64,000 nt of DNA, taken from an uncultured Desulfobacter sp. Its GTDB lineage: Bacteria; Desulfobacterota; Desulfobacteria; Desulfobacterales; Desulfobacteraceae. A model generated the notes under the pieces. That model saw only the letters and a list, made by a program, of their open reading frames with translations, ran no database searches and was not told the origin of the DNA. The position numbers and the translations under genes were made by a program. The stretch is taken from positions 4,774,001-4,838,000 of the forward strand of contig NZ_OY762229.1 in assembly GCF_963665355.1 (NCBI RefSeq), read 5' to 3'. Shown here in pieces: positions 1 through 10,397 of the stretch (positions within the stretch are counted from its first letter, which is position 1; every line of letters begins with the position of its first letter).

Positions 1-1
1 G

Positions 2-109
2 GTCCGGAAAATGATGCAGGTTCTATCCCAAAATAAAGGGGCTGAACCCAGAATGAAATTGAGGCTGTTGGTCAACCATCTGGATCTGGAACAGCAGAAA
101 GAACCCTGA
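2..109 (+). CDS. C-terminal tail of an unidentified upstream gene (partial)
   Basis: An open frame runs from the window edge to a TGA at 107-109 and encodes about 35 residues, ending LVNHLDLEQQKEP. It is the only frame here without an early stop, and it ends 8 nt before the start of the giant helicase. This suggests an upstream gene co-transcribed with the helicase. The fragment is too short to assign to a family; its partner status is an inference from spacing only. Confidence 0.45.
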   Translation, partial: VRKMMQVLSQNKGAEPRMKLRLLVNHLDLEQQKEP

Positions 110-117
110 TAATTGCC

Positions 118-3100
118 ATGCCCCAGGACCCTTATCCCCTTTTAAGGCTCCCCAACACCTTCCGCCCCTTTTACGGTGCCTTTGCCGGTTTGCGGCCGGT
201 CCAGATCGATGCCATCACCCCCATCCTTGAAGGCCGGGATCTCATTGTCCAGGCCCCAACGGGATCGGGTAAAAGCGAGGCTGTACTGGCTCCGGTTTTG
301 GAGCGTGTCATTACCTCATGCAGGGCCCACGGCGTTTTATACATCATTCCCACCCGGGCCCTGGCCAAGGATCTCATGCGCCGGTTTGAACCCATCATCA
401 CCGGACGCCTGGACCTGATCCTGGCCATCCGCACCGGGGACATCAAAAAGGGAAGTGCCCGGCGGCCGGACATCATGTTCACCACCCCGGAGTCCCTGGA
501 TGTCATGCTGGGCAGCGGCAATGCCAACCTCAAAGCCTTTCTGGCCCGGGTGGGCACCGTGATCATTGATGAAGTCCATCCCCTGGTCCACCAGTACCGG
601 GGCCGGCACCTGGTCTATCTGTTCACCCGACTGGAGCGGAGAACAGGCGTGCCCATCCAGAAAATCGCCATGTCCGCCACCATTGCCGGCATCCCCGAGG
701 TCATGGATTTCCTCAACTTCAGGCCCGGTGCCGCCGCCATCTCAATCGGTGCGGACCGGGCGATTCAGGCCCGGCTTCTTCATCTAAAAAAAGAGGATAC
801 CGAGCTGCCCGCCCTGCTCAATGATCTGTACCGGGAATGGGCGTACCGGAAAATTCTTATTTTCTGCAACAGCCGATCGGCCTGTGACCGGCTGTCCGGC
901 ATTGTCCGGCGCAACGGGGTATTCAGGGATGTCACCGAACTGCACTACTCCAACCTCAAGGCAAAGGAAAGGAAAAAAGCCGAAGACCGGTTCCGGAAAA
1001 ATCCCCATGCCCTGTGCATTGCCACCTCCACCCTGGAGCTGGGCATTGATGTGGGGGATGTGGATGCGGTGCTCCTTTACCAGCCCCCGGGCTCGGTGTC
1101 GGCATTTCTCCAGCGCATCGGCCGGGCCAACCGCCGGGGGCAATCCATCAACTTCTGGGGCATCGCCGCAGGAGCATCCGCCGGCAACCAGGTGATCCGC
1201 TTCCTTGCCCTGCTGGATCTGGGCCGCCAGGGGAAAATTGAGGCCCCGGTCCCCAAAACCCTGCCCAGTGTTTTGAGCCAGCAGGTGATCTCCTGTCTCT
1301 ACGAAAAAAAAGAAATTTCCCTCAATGCTCTGAAAACTCTGTTTGCCGACCGCAAAAATCTGCTGCCGGATGTTTTCAAGGCCCTTGAAAAAAAAGGATG
1401 GCTGAGACGGACCAGGCGGCCCGGCCTTTTTCGGGGCTCATGGCAGTACCGGAACCATTTTATGGAATACAAAATATGGGGAAATTTTCCGGAAAGCGAA
1501 AAGGAATACATCCTTGAGGTAGACATGGAATCCATTGCCGACATCCCCCAATCCATTGTGGACCAGATGGAGGTGGGGGACCGGGTCTATCTTTCGGGCC
1601 GGCGCCTTAAAATACTGAAAATTGATGAGGGAGATCCCGGCAAGGTCACGGCCCGCCCGGCAAGGGAAAAGGATGATAAAGATCTGGTCTGGGTGGGCTT
1701 GGGCGCACATGTCTCCTGGGAAACGGCCCAGACCATGGGGCGAACCTTAAGCAGCGGCACCCTGGTCCCGGACCACGGCCTCATGGCCCGGACCCAAAAA
1801 TTATTGCAGCAGGAACTGTCCCATTTTGAACACCGGGTGAAGCTTGCCAACGGCATTGAGGTGGTTCCGGGCACAAAGGCCAGGTTTCACTTCTGCACCT
1901 TTCTGGGATCTGCCGGAAACCTGGTGCTGGAATGGGTTGTCCGGGACCATTTCCAGGATGAAGATCCTGCGGTGGCCTCCAGTGAAACCGGGGTGGAATG
2001 CTCCTGTTGGATTGATTTTCAAAAACTGAACCTGCCTGTTGAAAAAAAGGCATTTCACACCTGGGTCGCAGCCCATTTCAGGGTGCTGCGCAGTCTTATT
2101 CCCTTAAGTATTTTCTGGCGGACCCTGCCCCCGAAACAGATGAAGGAAGAGGTGGCGGAGTTCCTCTTTGACCAGCGGGTTCTGGATACCTTTGCCCGGT
2201 ATCTTAAATTGAGTTCGGATATTGTTGCCGGGAATATGGCCGACCTTTCCGGACCATTGCCCATGGAAGCCGGTGAAACTGCATGTTTTGAGATGGAAGC
2301 CGGCGCAGCGCTTTTGTCCCATGAAAAACAGACCGCAATGATGCCGGAAGACTCACTTTTTTTATCCTCTGTCTGGCAGGCGCCCTGCCTTGCCTCGGAC
2401 CGGGCCGACGGTCGTTCCCTCACCGCCACCATGGTCAGTGATTATATTTTCCACGGCCAGTGTGACCGCAGATTCTATCTGTCATATCTTGGCTTGGCCC
2501 ACCCTGTCAAAGAGCAGGACGGCGTCATGGCCCTTGTCCGGGAACAAGGCATCCAGCATGAACAGACAGTGCTGGCCGCCCTTGAACAACAGGGCTACCG
2601 ACTGGCGGTCCCGGAACCGGCAGTGGCCGGAGAACCCCGGTGGGAACCTTCGGTTAAGCTGATGGAAGAAACAACAGCGCAACTTGCCCGTAATCCGGAA
2701 AAATCCCGGGTGGTCTGGCTGGCCCAGTGCTATCTCCAAACACAAGGGGCCATCCTGGACTTTCCCCATATCCCAAGTATCGGCATCCCGGATCTTCTGA
2801 AACTGTCCCCGGGAAAAGACGGCCAGGCAATCATCGAAGCCGGGGATATCAAACACAGCAGAAAGCCGGGATACCACCATAAATGGCAGGTGGCGTTCTA
2901 TGCCCTGGCACTGGAACAAATTATTGACCGCTGCAAGCTCCCGGCCAGAGTTTCCCGCAACGGGTTCTTCATCACCCCACCGCCATTGGGCGACGTACAG
3001 GAAGCAGCACAGTATCAGATCCATGAATTTGATTTAACCCCATACCTTGCGACCCTTCCCACGCTCCTGGACCATCTTGGACAGGTGCTTTCCAACCCGC

Positions 3101-5937
3101 CGGCCCAAGCCGGTTACAGACTTCAACATCCATGCACCGCCTGTTCCGGATTCCCCGGCTGCTACCACCACGCCCTGGTCCATGAAGATATCCGGTTCCT
3201 GCCGAAGTTAACCCGGGGCGAACTGGCTGCCCTGCAGCACATGGGCTGCTCCACCCTTGAACAAATCCCCGAAGCCCTTGAAAAAGAGAACGTTCGCCTC
3301 TCCCCGGGACAGCAGAAAAAAATATCAGGATGGTGCGATGCCTTTTTAACCGGCCGCATCCGCTGCCATGAAAAAAAGACCCACCAATTCCCGGCCAACC
3401 TGTCACGGCCCATATTCATCCACCTGGAAAAAGACCCACTGAACGGCCTGCCCCGGGTTCTGGGCTTGCAGATTCTGGATACAGACGGTCAAACAACAGT
3501 TGAATCACATGTATGGACAATGGAAACCAAAGAGGATCAACAGGCAGTCCGGCAGACCTTTTTAATGGAATTGGAGCGGTTGTGGGAAGACAGCCTCCAT
3601 GCCGGACAAGGCCCTCATATCTTCCATGCTGGCTCCCAGATACCCGTCATCCTGAATGAGTGGCTTGGGCAGACACAAAGACGATCCTGCCAATTCCTCG
3701 GCCAAACCCAGCCCTCGTCCTGGACAGATATACAGAAGATCCTGACCACCCATTTTTATATGCCCGCACCGGGAACAGCTTGCCTTTATACCCTGGGACG
3801 CATCTTCAAATGCCGGACAACCCTTGCACCACCTTCGACCCTGTTTCACCACAACAGCGGATTTATCAGCGATATCGGCCAGGCTTCAATCGCAGTAAAA
3901 CAATCCCTTGGGCTTATGGCAGAACTTTACCAGGTTGCTGTATCCCACCTGGAAAGCCAGTGGATCAGGGAATGGCCCCCTGTCACCAATCCGGTCAGCC
4001 ATGCAGATAAAATGACCCGGCCCTATACAACGTTTATCCAGGAAGAACAACGCCTGAAGCAAGCAGATATCATGATGCTCCAGGAACAGCCCCTGGAAGA
4101 GCGGATGCTGAGATTCCGGTCCCTGGGATACCTGAAATTCCACCAGACCCGGCTGGACAACACCGGACGATTTATCCATATTTTCAGACCCACGGACCAG
4201 ACCCTGCCGGCCAAATTCCGCCAGGGGGATTTCCTGAAACTTGTACCCCACGGCATCACAGACCTTCAAAACGGATCTCCCGTGATCATGGCGGAATATG
4301 ATATGCAGGCTGGTGACATCGGGCTTCTTTCCCGGTCCGGCAGGATCAATCTAAATAAAGAGTTGTTCTACTCCCTTGAAGAAGAGATGGAGGACTGGAA
4401 CCGGGAGAAACTTCTACACACTTCCCAGGCCCTGTTTTCAAAAACCGGAAATTTTCATCTTCGGCAGCTTCTGGCCGGGACAGCCCGGGACAGACAGGCC
4501 CCGGCATCGGCAGACTGGGTGGAACAATGGCTGGGCCGGGACAACCACGACCTCAACCCCTCCCAGCAGCAGGCGTTAATGCTCCCATTCCAATACCGCA
4601 CTGCCATGATCCAGGGCCCGCCCGGCACGGGGAAGACCCACCTGCTGGGGTGGATCATCATCGCCCTGATCCTTGAATCCCATGAAGCCGGAAAACCCCT
4701 GCGCATCGGTATCAGCGCCCTGACCCACCAGGCCATTGACACGGTATTGAACAAAGTGGTCCAGCTGGTCAACCACTATTTTCCCAATGGTTTTCCTGGC
4801 CACTGCGTGAAATGGGGGGAGGACAACACCCAGGTGACCGAAACATCCAATCCCGACGATGCTGCCATGAAGGTGGAATATACAAAAGAGGCCCGAGATC
4901 TGCCGACCCGGTCCTGGCTGATTTTAGGCGCCACAGGATACGGGTTTTATTCCCTGTTCAACAGCAGGGACAAAGACTTTCCCCAGGCTTTGGACTGGAT
5001 GATTTTTGACGAAGCCTCCCAGATTCCGGTACCCCAGGCCTTGCTCAGTCTTATTTACTGCCGGGGAAATTTCCTTTTCCTGGGCGATGTCCACCAGCTC
5101 CCCCCCATTGTCATGGGTAATTACGATCCCCCTGCCCCTGATGAGAATGAGAATGACGATCAACTGCGCCTGAACAGCTCCATTCTCGCCAATCTCAGGA
5201 ACCTGTATCCCGAAGGGTGCCAGGTCACCCTGGACACCACTTACCGGATGAACAAAGAACTCTGCCAATTCCCATCCAAAACCTGGTACCATAACCGGCT
5301 TTGCCCGGCCCCTTCAGTGGGAAATGCACGCCTTTGCCTGGATGTCCCGGATGAAAAATACAATTCCACAGAGGACGACCCGGTGCTCGGTGACATCCTG
5401 AATCCTGAACAGCCTGTTACACTGGTATTGACGGATCACCAGGGATGCGCCCAGCAATCGGATGTGGAGGCAGATCTCATGGCCGTCTTAACCCGCTGCC
5501 TGATCCTGGGCCACAGGCTTTCCCCGGACCAGATGGCCATCATCACCCCCCACCGGGCCCAGAACAATGCCATCCTCCAGAGGCTGGGAAACATCCTGGC
5601 AAGCCATCACCCCCCTGCCCGGGACAATACCTATTTGCCCCTTGTGGACACAGTGGAACGAATCCAGGGTGCAGAAAGGGATGTCATCCTCTTCGGTCTC
5701 ACCGCCTCGGATCAAGATCATATGTCCAGCGAATTTTTAAACAACCCGAACCGCCTCAACGTGGCCATGACCCGGGCCAGAAAAAAACTGGTCATCATAG
5801 GCAGCCAAGCCTTTTTCTCGCTTATTCCCGATTCAGAGGCCTTGCTGGCCGGACACTGCTGCTTCAAACAGCTCCTGGCCCATTGCCGGGTCCAAAATGC
5901 GGTTTTTCATCTTTCCAAACGAATCTTCCCAGAATAA
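118..5937 (+). CDS. SF2 helicase / RecB-like Fe-S nuclease / SF1 helicase fusion protein
   Basis: This 1939-residue protein carries three enzymatic modules. The N-terminal SF2 helicase has Walker A APTGSGKS (about 46-53), a DEVH box (151-154), SAT (186-188) and motif VI QRIGRANRRG (332-341), as in YprA/MrfA or Lhr-like DEAD enzymes. The middle has a RecB/Cas4-like nuclease fold. Cys782 and the trio C1006, C1009, C1015 match a 4Fe-4S nuclease, and the catalytic-looking stretch EAGDIKHSRK lies near 908. This part resembles the TM0106 RecB-like family. The C-terminal SF1 (Dna2/UPF1-type) helicase has Walker A GPPGTGKT (1500-1507), DEAS (1631-1634), GDVHQLPP, TYRMN, QGAERD and VAMTRARKK. Role: probably ATP-driven processing of nucleic acid ends, perhaps in defence or repair; this is inference. 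No strong SD precedes ATG 118. The stop codon lies inside repeat copy R1. Confidence 0.9.
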   Translation: MPQDPYPLLRLPNTFRPFYGAFAGLRPVQIDAITPILEGRDLIVQAPTGSGKSEAVLAPVLERVITSCRAHGVLYIIPTRALAKDLMRRFEPIITGRLDLILAIRTGDIKKGSARRPDIMFTTPESLDVMLGSGNANLKAFLARVGTVIIDEVHPLVHQYRGRHLVYLFTRLERRTGVPIQKIAMSATIAGIPEVMDFLNFRPGAAAISIGADRAIQARLLHLKKEDTELPALLNDLYREWAYRKILIFCNSRSACDRLSGIVRRNGVFRDVTELHYSNLKAKERKKAEDRFRKNPHALCIATSTLELGIDVGDVDAVLLYQPPGSVSAFLQRIGRANRRGQSINFWGIAAGASAGNQVIRFLALLDLGRQGKIEAPVPKTLPSVLSQQVISCLYEKKEISLNALKTLFADRKNLLPDVFKALEKKGWLRRTRRPGLFRGSWQYRNHFMEYKIWGNFPESEKEYILEVDMESIADIPQSIVDQMEVGDRVYLSGRRLKILKIDEGDPGKVTARPAREKDDKDLVWVGLGAHVSWETAQTMGRTLSSGTLVPDHGLMARTQKLLQQELSHFEHRVKLANGIEVVPGTKARFHFCTFLGSAGNLVLEWVVRDHFQDEDPAVASSETGVECSCWIDFQKLNLPVEKKAFHTWVAAHFRVLRSLIPLSIFWRTLPPKQMKEEVAEFLFDQRVLDTFARYLKLSSDIVAGNMADLSGPLPMEAGETACFEMEAGAALLSHEKQTAMMPEDSLFLSSVWQAPCLASDRADGRSLTATMVSDYIFHGQCDRRFYLSYLGLAHPVKEQDGVMALVREQGIQHEQTVLAALEQQGYRLAVPEPAVAGEPRWEPSVKLMEETTAQLARNPEKSRVVWLAQCYLQTQGAILDFPHIPSIGIPDLLKLSPGKDGQAIIEAGDIKHSRKPGYHHKWQVAFYALALEQIIDRCKLPARVSRNGFFITPPPLGDVQEAAQYQIHEFDLTPYLATLPTLLDHLGQVLSNPPAQAGYRLQHPCTACSGFPGCYHHALVHEDIRFLPKLTRGELAALQHMGCSTLEQIPEALEKENVRLSPGQQKKISGWCDAFLTGRIRCHEKKTHQFPANLSRPIFIHLEKDPLNGLPRVLGLQILDTDGQTTVESHVWTMETKEDQQAVRQTFLMELERLWEDSLHAGQGPHIFHAGSQIPVILNEWLGQTQRRSCQFLGQTQPSSWTDIQKILTTHFYMPAPGTACLYTLGRIFKCRTTLAPPSTLFHHNSGFISDIGQASIAVKQSLGLMAELYQVAVSHLESQWIREWPPVTNPVSHADKMTRPYTTFIQEEQRLKQADIMMLQEQPLEERMLRFRSLGYLKFHQTRLDNTGRFIHIFRPTDQTLPAKFRQGDFLKLVPHGITDLQNGSPVIMAEYDMQAGDIGLLSRSGRINLNKELFYSLEEEMEDWNREKLLHTSQALFSKTGNFHLRQLLAGTARDRQAPASADWVEQWLGRDNHDLNPSQQQALMLPFQYRTAMIQGPPGTGKTHLLGWIIIALILESHEAGKPLRIGISALTHQAIDTVLNKVVQLVNHYFPNGFPGHCVKWGEDNTQVTETSNPDDAAMKVEYTKEARDLPTRSWLILGATGYGFYSLFNSRDKDFPQALDWMIFDEASQIPVPQALLSLIYCRGNFLFLGDVHQLPPIVMGNYDPPAPDENENDDQLRLNSSILANLRNLYPEGCQVTLDTTYRMNKELCQFPSKTWYHNRLCPAPSVGNARLCLDVPDEKYNSTEDDPVLGDILNPEQPVTLVLTDHQGCAQQSDVEADLMAVLTRCLILGHRLSPDQMAIITPHRAQNNAILQRLGNILASHHPPARDNTYLPLVDTVERIQGAERDVILFGLTASDQDHMSSEFLNNPNRLNVAMTRARKKLVIIGSQAFFSLIPDSEALLAGHCCFKQLLAHCRVQNAVFHLSKRIFPE

Positions 5938-6027
5938 CGGCCATGAGCCGACCTGGACTATCACCCTCCAGGCTCGACCCACAACAAAACATGAAAGTAA
6001 CTTAACAACTTATCGGTGCTTTCATAT
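5933..6027 (+). repeat. Interspersed two-hairpin 3'-UTR repeat, copy R1
   Basis: The copy begins at the helicase stop codon (AATAAC overlaps TAA 5935-5937). It shows the family order CCATG, a GC-rich hairpin (here GAG/CTC plus CCTGG/CCAGG), the block CCCACAACAAA, then a second inverted repeat ATGAAAG ... CTTTCATAT. It is more divergent than R3 and R4, but both hairpin positions are kept with different bases. The rest of the gap to 6212 shows nothing I can name. Confidence 0.6.
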
Positions 6028-6212
6028 GAATCATCACAATAAAAAATTTGATTTTATTATTTTTTCCGGCATGGCTGCAAGGATAATACTATTGTCATTT
6101 TCGTAGACAGGTAGTATGGGTTTGATGAAAAAATCGGCCAAGAACTGAATCTGGCAAAAGTTATTTTCCGAATTTAAAAAAGTTGCCTTAGCTTATCAGG
6201 ATAACACCAGCT

Positions 6213-7109
6213 GTGTCACAAAATTATAAACAGACACCGAAGTGCGTGCGTCTTTCTGCTCTTACCGCACCATTGCTCATGATGGGTTCGGCCTTTTTAT
6301 TCACCATCATGTCCACCCTGGTCAAGCTCATGCCCCAGGGGTATTCCGCCTGGCACCTGGGATTTGCCAGATGCACGGGTGGACTGCTGATTTTAATGAT
6401 CTTTTCCCGAAAAAAAAATCCGTTCAAAGGACATAATCCCCCGTTGCTGATTGCCCGGGGTGTTACGGGAATTTTTGCATTTTTAGGCGGAGTGACAGCC
6501 ATCCGGCTTCTGCCCCTGTCAACTGCCTGTATGATATTTTACAGCTATCCCGTATTTGCTGCACTTTTTGGTTTTTTTATCTACAGGGAACACATCACCT
6601 GGGGCCAGATCTTCTGTATTGCCGCCTTGATCCTGGGGATAACCGTGTTTTTTGAGTTCGGTTTCACAGGGATCAGCCTCCTGGGGTTTGGCATGTCCAT
6701 TACCGGGGCACTCTTCGCAGGCCTGGCCGTGGTGCAGATCCGCGCTCTGAGGCCCAAAAACAGCCCCGCCATCATCTATCTGTATTTCTGCCTGATCGGT
6801 TCGATTGCCACCCTTGTGCCCTGTCTCCTTGATCCGGTTCTTCCCCGGACAGTCCTTGAGTGCACCATGCTTGCAGGTATTGTCCTGACATCTCTTTGTG
6901 CCCAGCTGATGATGAATTACGGATTTCAATTCTGCACCGGATTTGAAGGCGGGGTATATCTGTCCAGCGAAACCATTTTCACCGCAATCATCGGCATTGG
7001 ATTTCTTCATGATCCAGTGTCCTGGCATTTCTGGCTGGGTGGAAGCCTTATCCTCGGATCCGGTCTGGTTCTCAATTGGATCGCCCAGGTAAAAGCAAGG
7101 CGCTTGTAA
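6213..7109 (+). CDS. EamA/DMT-superfamily transporter
   Basis: This 298-residue membrane protein has about ten hydrophobic segments arranged as two EamA repeats, for example GSAFLFTIMSTLVKL near the start and GFLHDPVSWHFWLGGSLIL near the end. The second repeat contains the usual acidic residue before the last helix pair (SSETIFTAIIG). The family exports small metabolites or amino acids; the substrate cannot be read from sequence. The start is GTG at 6213 without a clear SD, and an internal ATG near 6279 is possible. It stands alone between the helicase and the Mth938 gene. Confidence 0.85.
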   Translation: MSQNYKQTPKCVRLSALTAPLLMMGSAFLFTIMSTLVKLMPQGYSAWHLGFARCTGGLLILMIFSRKKNPFKGHNPPLLIARGVTGIFAFLGGVTAIRLLPLSTACMIFYSYPVFAALFGFFIYREHITWGQIFCIAALILGITVFFEFGFTGISLLGFGMSITGALFAGLAVVQIRALRPKNSPAIIYLYFCLIGSIATLVPCLLDPVLPRTVLECTMLAGIVLTSLCAQLMMNYGFQFCTGFEGGVYLSSETIFTAIIGIGFLHDPVSWHFWLGGSLILGSGLVLNWIAQVKARRL

Positions 7110-7204
7110 AATGAGCTTCCCTTAAACCTCATCTTATGTTTAAAGAAAGGAAGAAAGGTTGGGCTTTTAAATTACTATGGATGGTCAACAAAAGGAAATC
7201 GGCT

Positions 7205-7555
7205 ATGATCACATCATTTGTTTTTGGCCAGATGATTATCGGTACTGACACTTACACTGCAGACCTGATTATTTTCCCGGACAAGGGCATCCTTTCCAAC
7301 TGGCGCAGAAAAGAAAGCCATGTACTTGAAATGGCGGACTTAGAAACGCTTCTGCCCTGTAAACCTGAAATGATCATTGCCGGCACAGGAGTTCATGACC
7401 GGATGAAAATGGCCCCGGGTCTTGTCAAGGAGCTCTCCTCCATGGGCATTGAACTAAAGGCGCTGGCAACGGATCAAGCCGTAGCCATGTTCAACACAAC
7501 AGTTGCCCGGACACCGGACAAGGCGGTGAGCGCCTGTTTTCATTTAACCTGCTGA
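7205..7555 (+). CDS. Mth938/DUF498-domain protein
   Basis: About 116 residues match the Mth938 (DUF498) family, related to mitochondrial NDUFAF3: FGQMIIGTDTYTADLIIFPD, then GTGVHDRM and a C-terminal LATDQAVAMFNT. The family's biochemical role is not settled. I chose ATG 7205 because AAAGGAA lies about 8 nt upstream and the length then fits the family; an in-frame ATG at 7136 lacks an SD. A Nudix gene follows 12 nt downstream, so the two probably share a transcript. Confidence 0.8.
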   Translation: MITSFVFGQMIIGTDTYTADLIIFPDKGILSNWRRKESHVLEMADLETLLPCKPEMIIAGTGVHDRMKMAPGLVKELSSMGIELKALATDQAVAMFNTTVARTPDKAVSACFHLTC

Positions 7556-7567
7556 TACGATTTTACC

Positions 7568-8101
7568 ATGGGCCATACCAATCCCAATAACAGCCGGTTC
7601 AGGTTCTGTCCTTCCTGCGGTAAAAACAGCCTTGAACCCGACAGCATTAAATCATTTAAATGCGGGCAATGCGGTTTTCAGTTCTTTCTGAACTGTGCTG
7701 CGGCAGCCATGGCCATCATCCTTGACCATCAAAACAAAATTTTAGTCACTGTGCGCGCTAAAGATCCCGGCAAAGGCACCCTTGATCTGCCGGGCGGTTT
7801 TGCAGAACCTGGTGAAAGCATAGACCAGGCTCTTATAAGAGAGGTAAAAGAAGAACTGAACCTGGATATTTTTGACCTTGAATTTTTCTGTTCCTCTGCC
7901 AATACGTACCCTTACAAATCCGTGGTGTACCCCATCACGGACATGGCATTCACCTGCAAGGTGACAGATTTCTCACAAATTCTCCCCATGGATGATGTGT
8001 CAGGATTCAGGTTCATCCCGGTCCATGATCTGACCCCCGGCATGTTCGGTATGAACTCGGCACAAAATGTAATTAAAAAATTTAAAAAAACTTATTCGTA
8101 A
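7568..8101 (+). CDS. Zinc-ribbon Nudix hydrolase
   Basis: This 177-residue protein starts with a zinc ribbon made of two CxxC pairs (FCPSCG and FKCGQCG). The Nudix box follows: GGFAEPGES followed by REVKEEL, with the Glu residues needed for metal-dependent pyrophosphohydrolysis. It resembles NudC/ADP-ribose-type enzymes of the NADH pyrophosphatase group but lacks enough distinctive residues to name a substrate. It lies directly after the Mth938 gene on the same strand. Confidence 0.85.
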   Translation: MGHTNPNNSRFRFCPSCGKNSLEPDSIKSFKCGQCGFQFFLNCAAAAMAIILDHQNKILVTVRAKDPGKGTLDLPGGFAEPGESIDQALIREVKEELNLDIFDLEFFCSSANTYPYKSVVYPITDMAFTCKVTDFSQILPMDDVSGFRFIPVHDLTPGMFGMNSAQNVIKKFKKTYS

Positions 8102-8224
8102 CACACTGCGGCTACACCGGCACAGAAAAGACGACTATTAATATAAGGTTAAATTTATGACCGCTGTATCGTAAACCCGGTGATCCGTATTGCGTATTCA
8201 TTTAAATTGTGGTTTAAACGGAAC

Positions 8225-10375
8225 ATGAAAAAAAGATATTATCGTTCCGGGAAAAAAAACTCCGACTCCAGACCAGCACGTCCCATTATCTACCCCGAAC
8301 TGACTGCAGGGGCAGACAAGGGATTGAAAAAAGTATTCAGCCGGATAGGTGTTCCCCAAAAACAGCCATTCACACCGGACCCGTTCCAGGTTGAGGCCCT
8401 CGAAGCCATCAACTCATCGGACTGCCTTGTCACAGCCCCCACGGGTGCCGGAAAAACCTGGATTGCAGAACAGGCCGCCAAAAGGATATTGGAAAGCCAC
8501 GGCAAAGTGTGGTATGCCACGCCATTAAAGGCGCTGACCAATTCCATCCATGCCGGATTCTCCAAAATTTTCGGCAAGGAAAAGGTGGGCATTCTCACCG
8601 GCGACATCAAGGAAAATACAAACGCAGACATCATCATCGGCACCACCGAGATTTTAAGAAACCAGCTCTACGATGCCATGTACACGGGACAGAACCTGAA
8701 ATGCGATCTGATTATCCTGGATGAAGCCCACTATCTTGGCGATGCCGAACGTGGTGTGGTGTGGGAGGAGATCATGATCTACCTGCCCGTGCGTATTCCA
8801 TTGCTTTTACTGTCAGCCACCATCGGCAACCCCGACCAGATTGCCGGCTGGCTGTCCACCATTCGGGATAAAGCGTGCAAAGTGGTGGAAAACACCACGC
8901 GGCCTGTACCTTTGTTTCCTTTGTTTTTTCATCCGTCAGGCACCCTTTATCCCTTGCTTGAAAAAACAGGAAAAGACAGCAAGCGGTCCCGCCTTCATAA
9001 AAAAGTGTACGAATTCAACCAGTCGGGAAAACGCGGCACACTGGCACCGCCGGGCAAACTGCCCAGATTTGCGGATATCCTCAAGGTTCTTTCCCACTTT
9101 GACCTGCTGCCGGCCATCTTTTTTTTAAAATCCCGGGCAGAGTGCGACCAGGCAATAAAATTATGCGACAGCAGCCTGCTGGAAAACGCCCCTGAAAAAA
9201 AACAGGCCCTCATGGACCGCCTGGTGCAGCTTACGGCTAACAATCCCCACCTGTCCGCCCATCCCCAGCGGCCCTATCTGGAAGAGACCGCCACGGCAGC
9301 CCACCATTCAGGGCATCTGCCGGCCTGGAAAGTGGTGGTTGAAACCTTGATGGCCGAGGGGCTTTTAGATGCCATGTTTGCCACCTCCACGGTGGCGGCA
9401 GGTGTTAATTTCCCTGCCCGGTCCGTGGTGATTTTAAATTCAGACCGGTTCAACGGCCGGGATTTTCTCTCCCTGACACCCAGTGAGTTCCAGCAGATGG
9501 CAGGCCGGGCCGGAAGACGCGGCATGGACAACATCGGATTTGCCACGGTTCTGCCGGGAAAATACATGGATGTCTCCCTTGTGGCCAAACTGGTTGATGC
9601 CCCGCCTTTAAATGTGGACTCCCAGATTAAAATTGATTTTTCCATGGTGCTCAACCTTCTTTTGTCAAACACCCCGGAGCAGGTGCGCACCCTGTTGGAG
9701 AAATCCTTTGCCTCTTATCTCATTGCCATTGGCGCGGATGCCGGTAAAAGCGGCAGAACGGCCAGAAAAAAATTCGGCAATGACATGGAATATTTATGGT
9801 TGGATTTTACCGATCACATGGACTTTTTGATCCAGGAAGGCTTTGTCACCCCTGAAGGGGAAAAGCCGTGTGCTCTGACCGAAGACGGGATATGGGCCTC
9901 CAAACTGCGCATTGACTCGCCGCTGCTCGTGGCTCAAAGTCTTCGGGACAAACTTTTACCCGAACATGACCCTGCGCTGCTGGCTGCCATGATGGCCTCA
10001 TTTGTCAATGAAAAGGAGTTCAAGGACGATCCGTTGTTCAATACAGCCCTGTCCAAACGGCTTAAGGATGCGTTCCTGGTTCTGCGCCGGGGCCTGAAGC
10101 CCTTTGCCATAAAAATGCTCAATGCTGGATTTCCCGCGCCCAACCTGTTTATTCAGCCGGCATCCCTGGTTTATGCCTGGGCCCATGACACACCCTGGGA
10201 TGAGTTGATGCAGAAATCTGATTTTGCTGAAGGGGATTTTGCCAGACTGATCTTAAGAACTGCGGAGAATCTTCGCCAGATGACCCATCTGGACCAGGAC
10301 TTTCCGGTTTTTGCCAAAACAGCGGCCCAAGCCATTGATTTAATACTCAAAGCACCTGTAGTCACAGTATATTAA
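8225..10375 (+). CDS. Ski2/HelY-like DEAH helicase
   Basis: From ATG 8225 this is a 716-residue SF2 helicase with Walker A APTGAGKT (71-78), DEAH (166-169), SATIGNP and motif VI QMAGRAGRRG (424-433). The last motif is typical of Ski2/Mtr4/HelY helicases. A cysteine-free C-terminal half with helical repeats follows, as in Ski2-like winged-helix/ratchet regions. The likely role is ATP-dependent unwinding of RNA or DNA. An in-frame GTG at 8180 would add 15 residues; neither start has a convincing SD. ettA starts 22 nt after the stop. Confidence 0.85.
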   Translation: MKKRYYRSGKKNSDSRPARPIIYPELTAGADKGLKKVFSRIGVPQKQPFTPDPFQVEALEAINSSDCLVTAPTGAGKTWIAEQAAKRILESHGKVWYATPLKALTNSIHAGFSKIFGKEKVGILTGDIKENTNADIIIGTTEILRNQLYDAMYTGQNLKCDLIILDEAHYLGDAERGVVWEEIMIYLPVRIPLLLLSATIGNPDQIAGWLSTIRDKACKVVENTTRPVPLFPLFFHPSGTLYPLLEKTGKDSKRSRLHKKVYEFNQSGKRGTLAPPGKLPRFADILKVLSHFDLLPAIFFLKSRAECDQAIKLCDSSLLENAPEKKQALMDRLVQLTANNPHLSAHPQRPYLEETATAAHHSGHLPAWKVVVETLMAEGLLDAMFATSTVAAGVNFPARSVVILNSDRFNGRDFLSLTPSEFQQMAGRAGRRGMDNIGFATVLPGKYMDVSLVAKLVDAPPLNVDSQIKIDFSMVLNLLLSNTPEQVRTLLEKSFASYLIAIGADAGKSGRTARKKFGNDMEYLWLDFTDHMDFLIQEGFVTPEGEKPCALTEDGIWASKLRIDSPLLVAQSLRDKLLPEHDPALLAAMMASFVNEKEFKDDPLFNTALSKRLKDAFLVLRRGLKPFAIKMLNAGFPAPNLFIQPASLVYAWAHDTPWDELMQKSDFAEGDFARLILRTAENLRQMTHLDQDFPVFAKTAAQAIDLILKAPVVTVY

Positions 10376-10397
10376 AAATTAGGAACCAGGAGACCAT

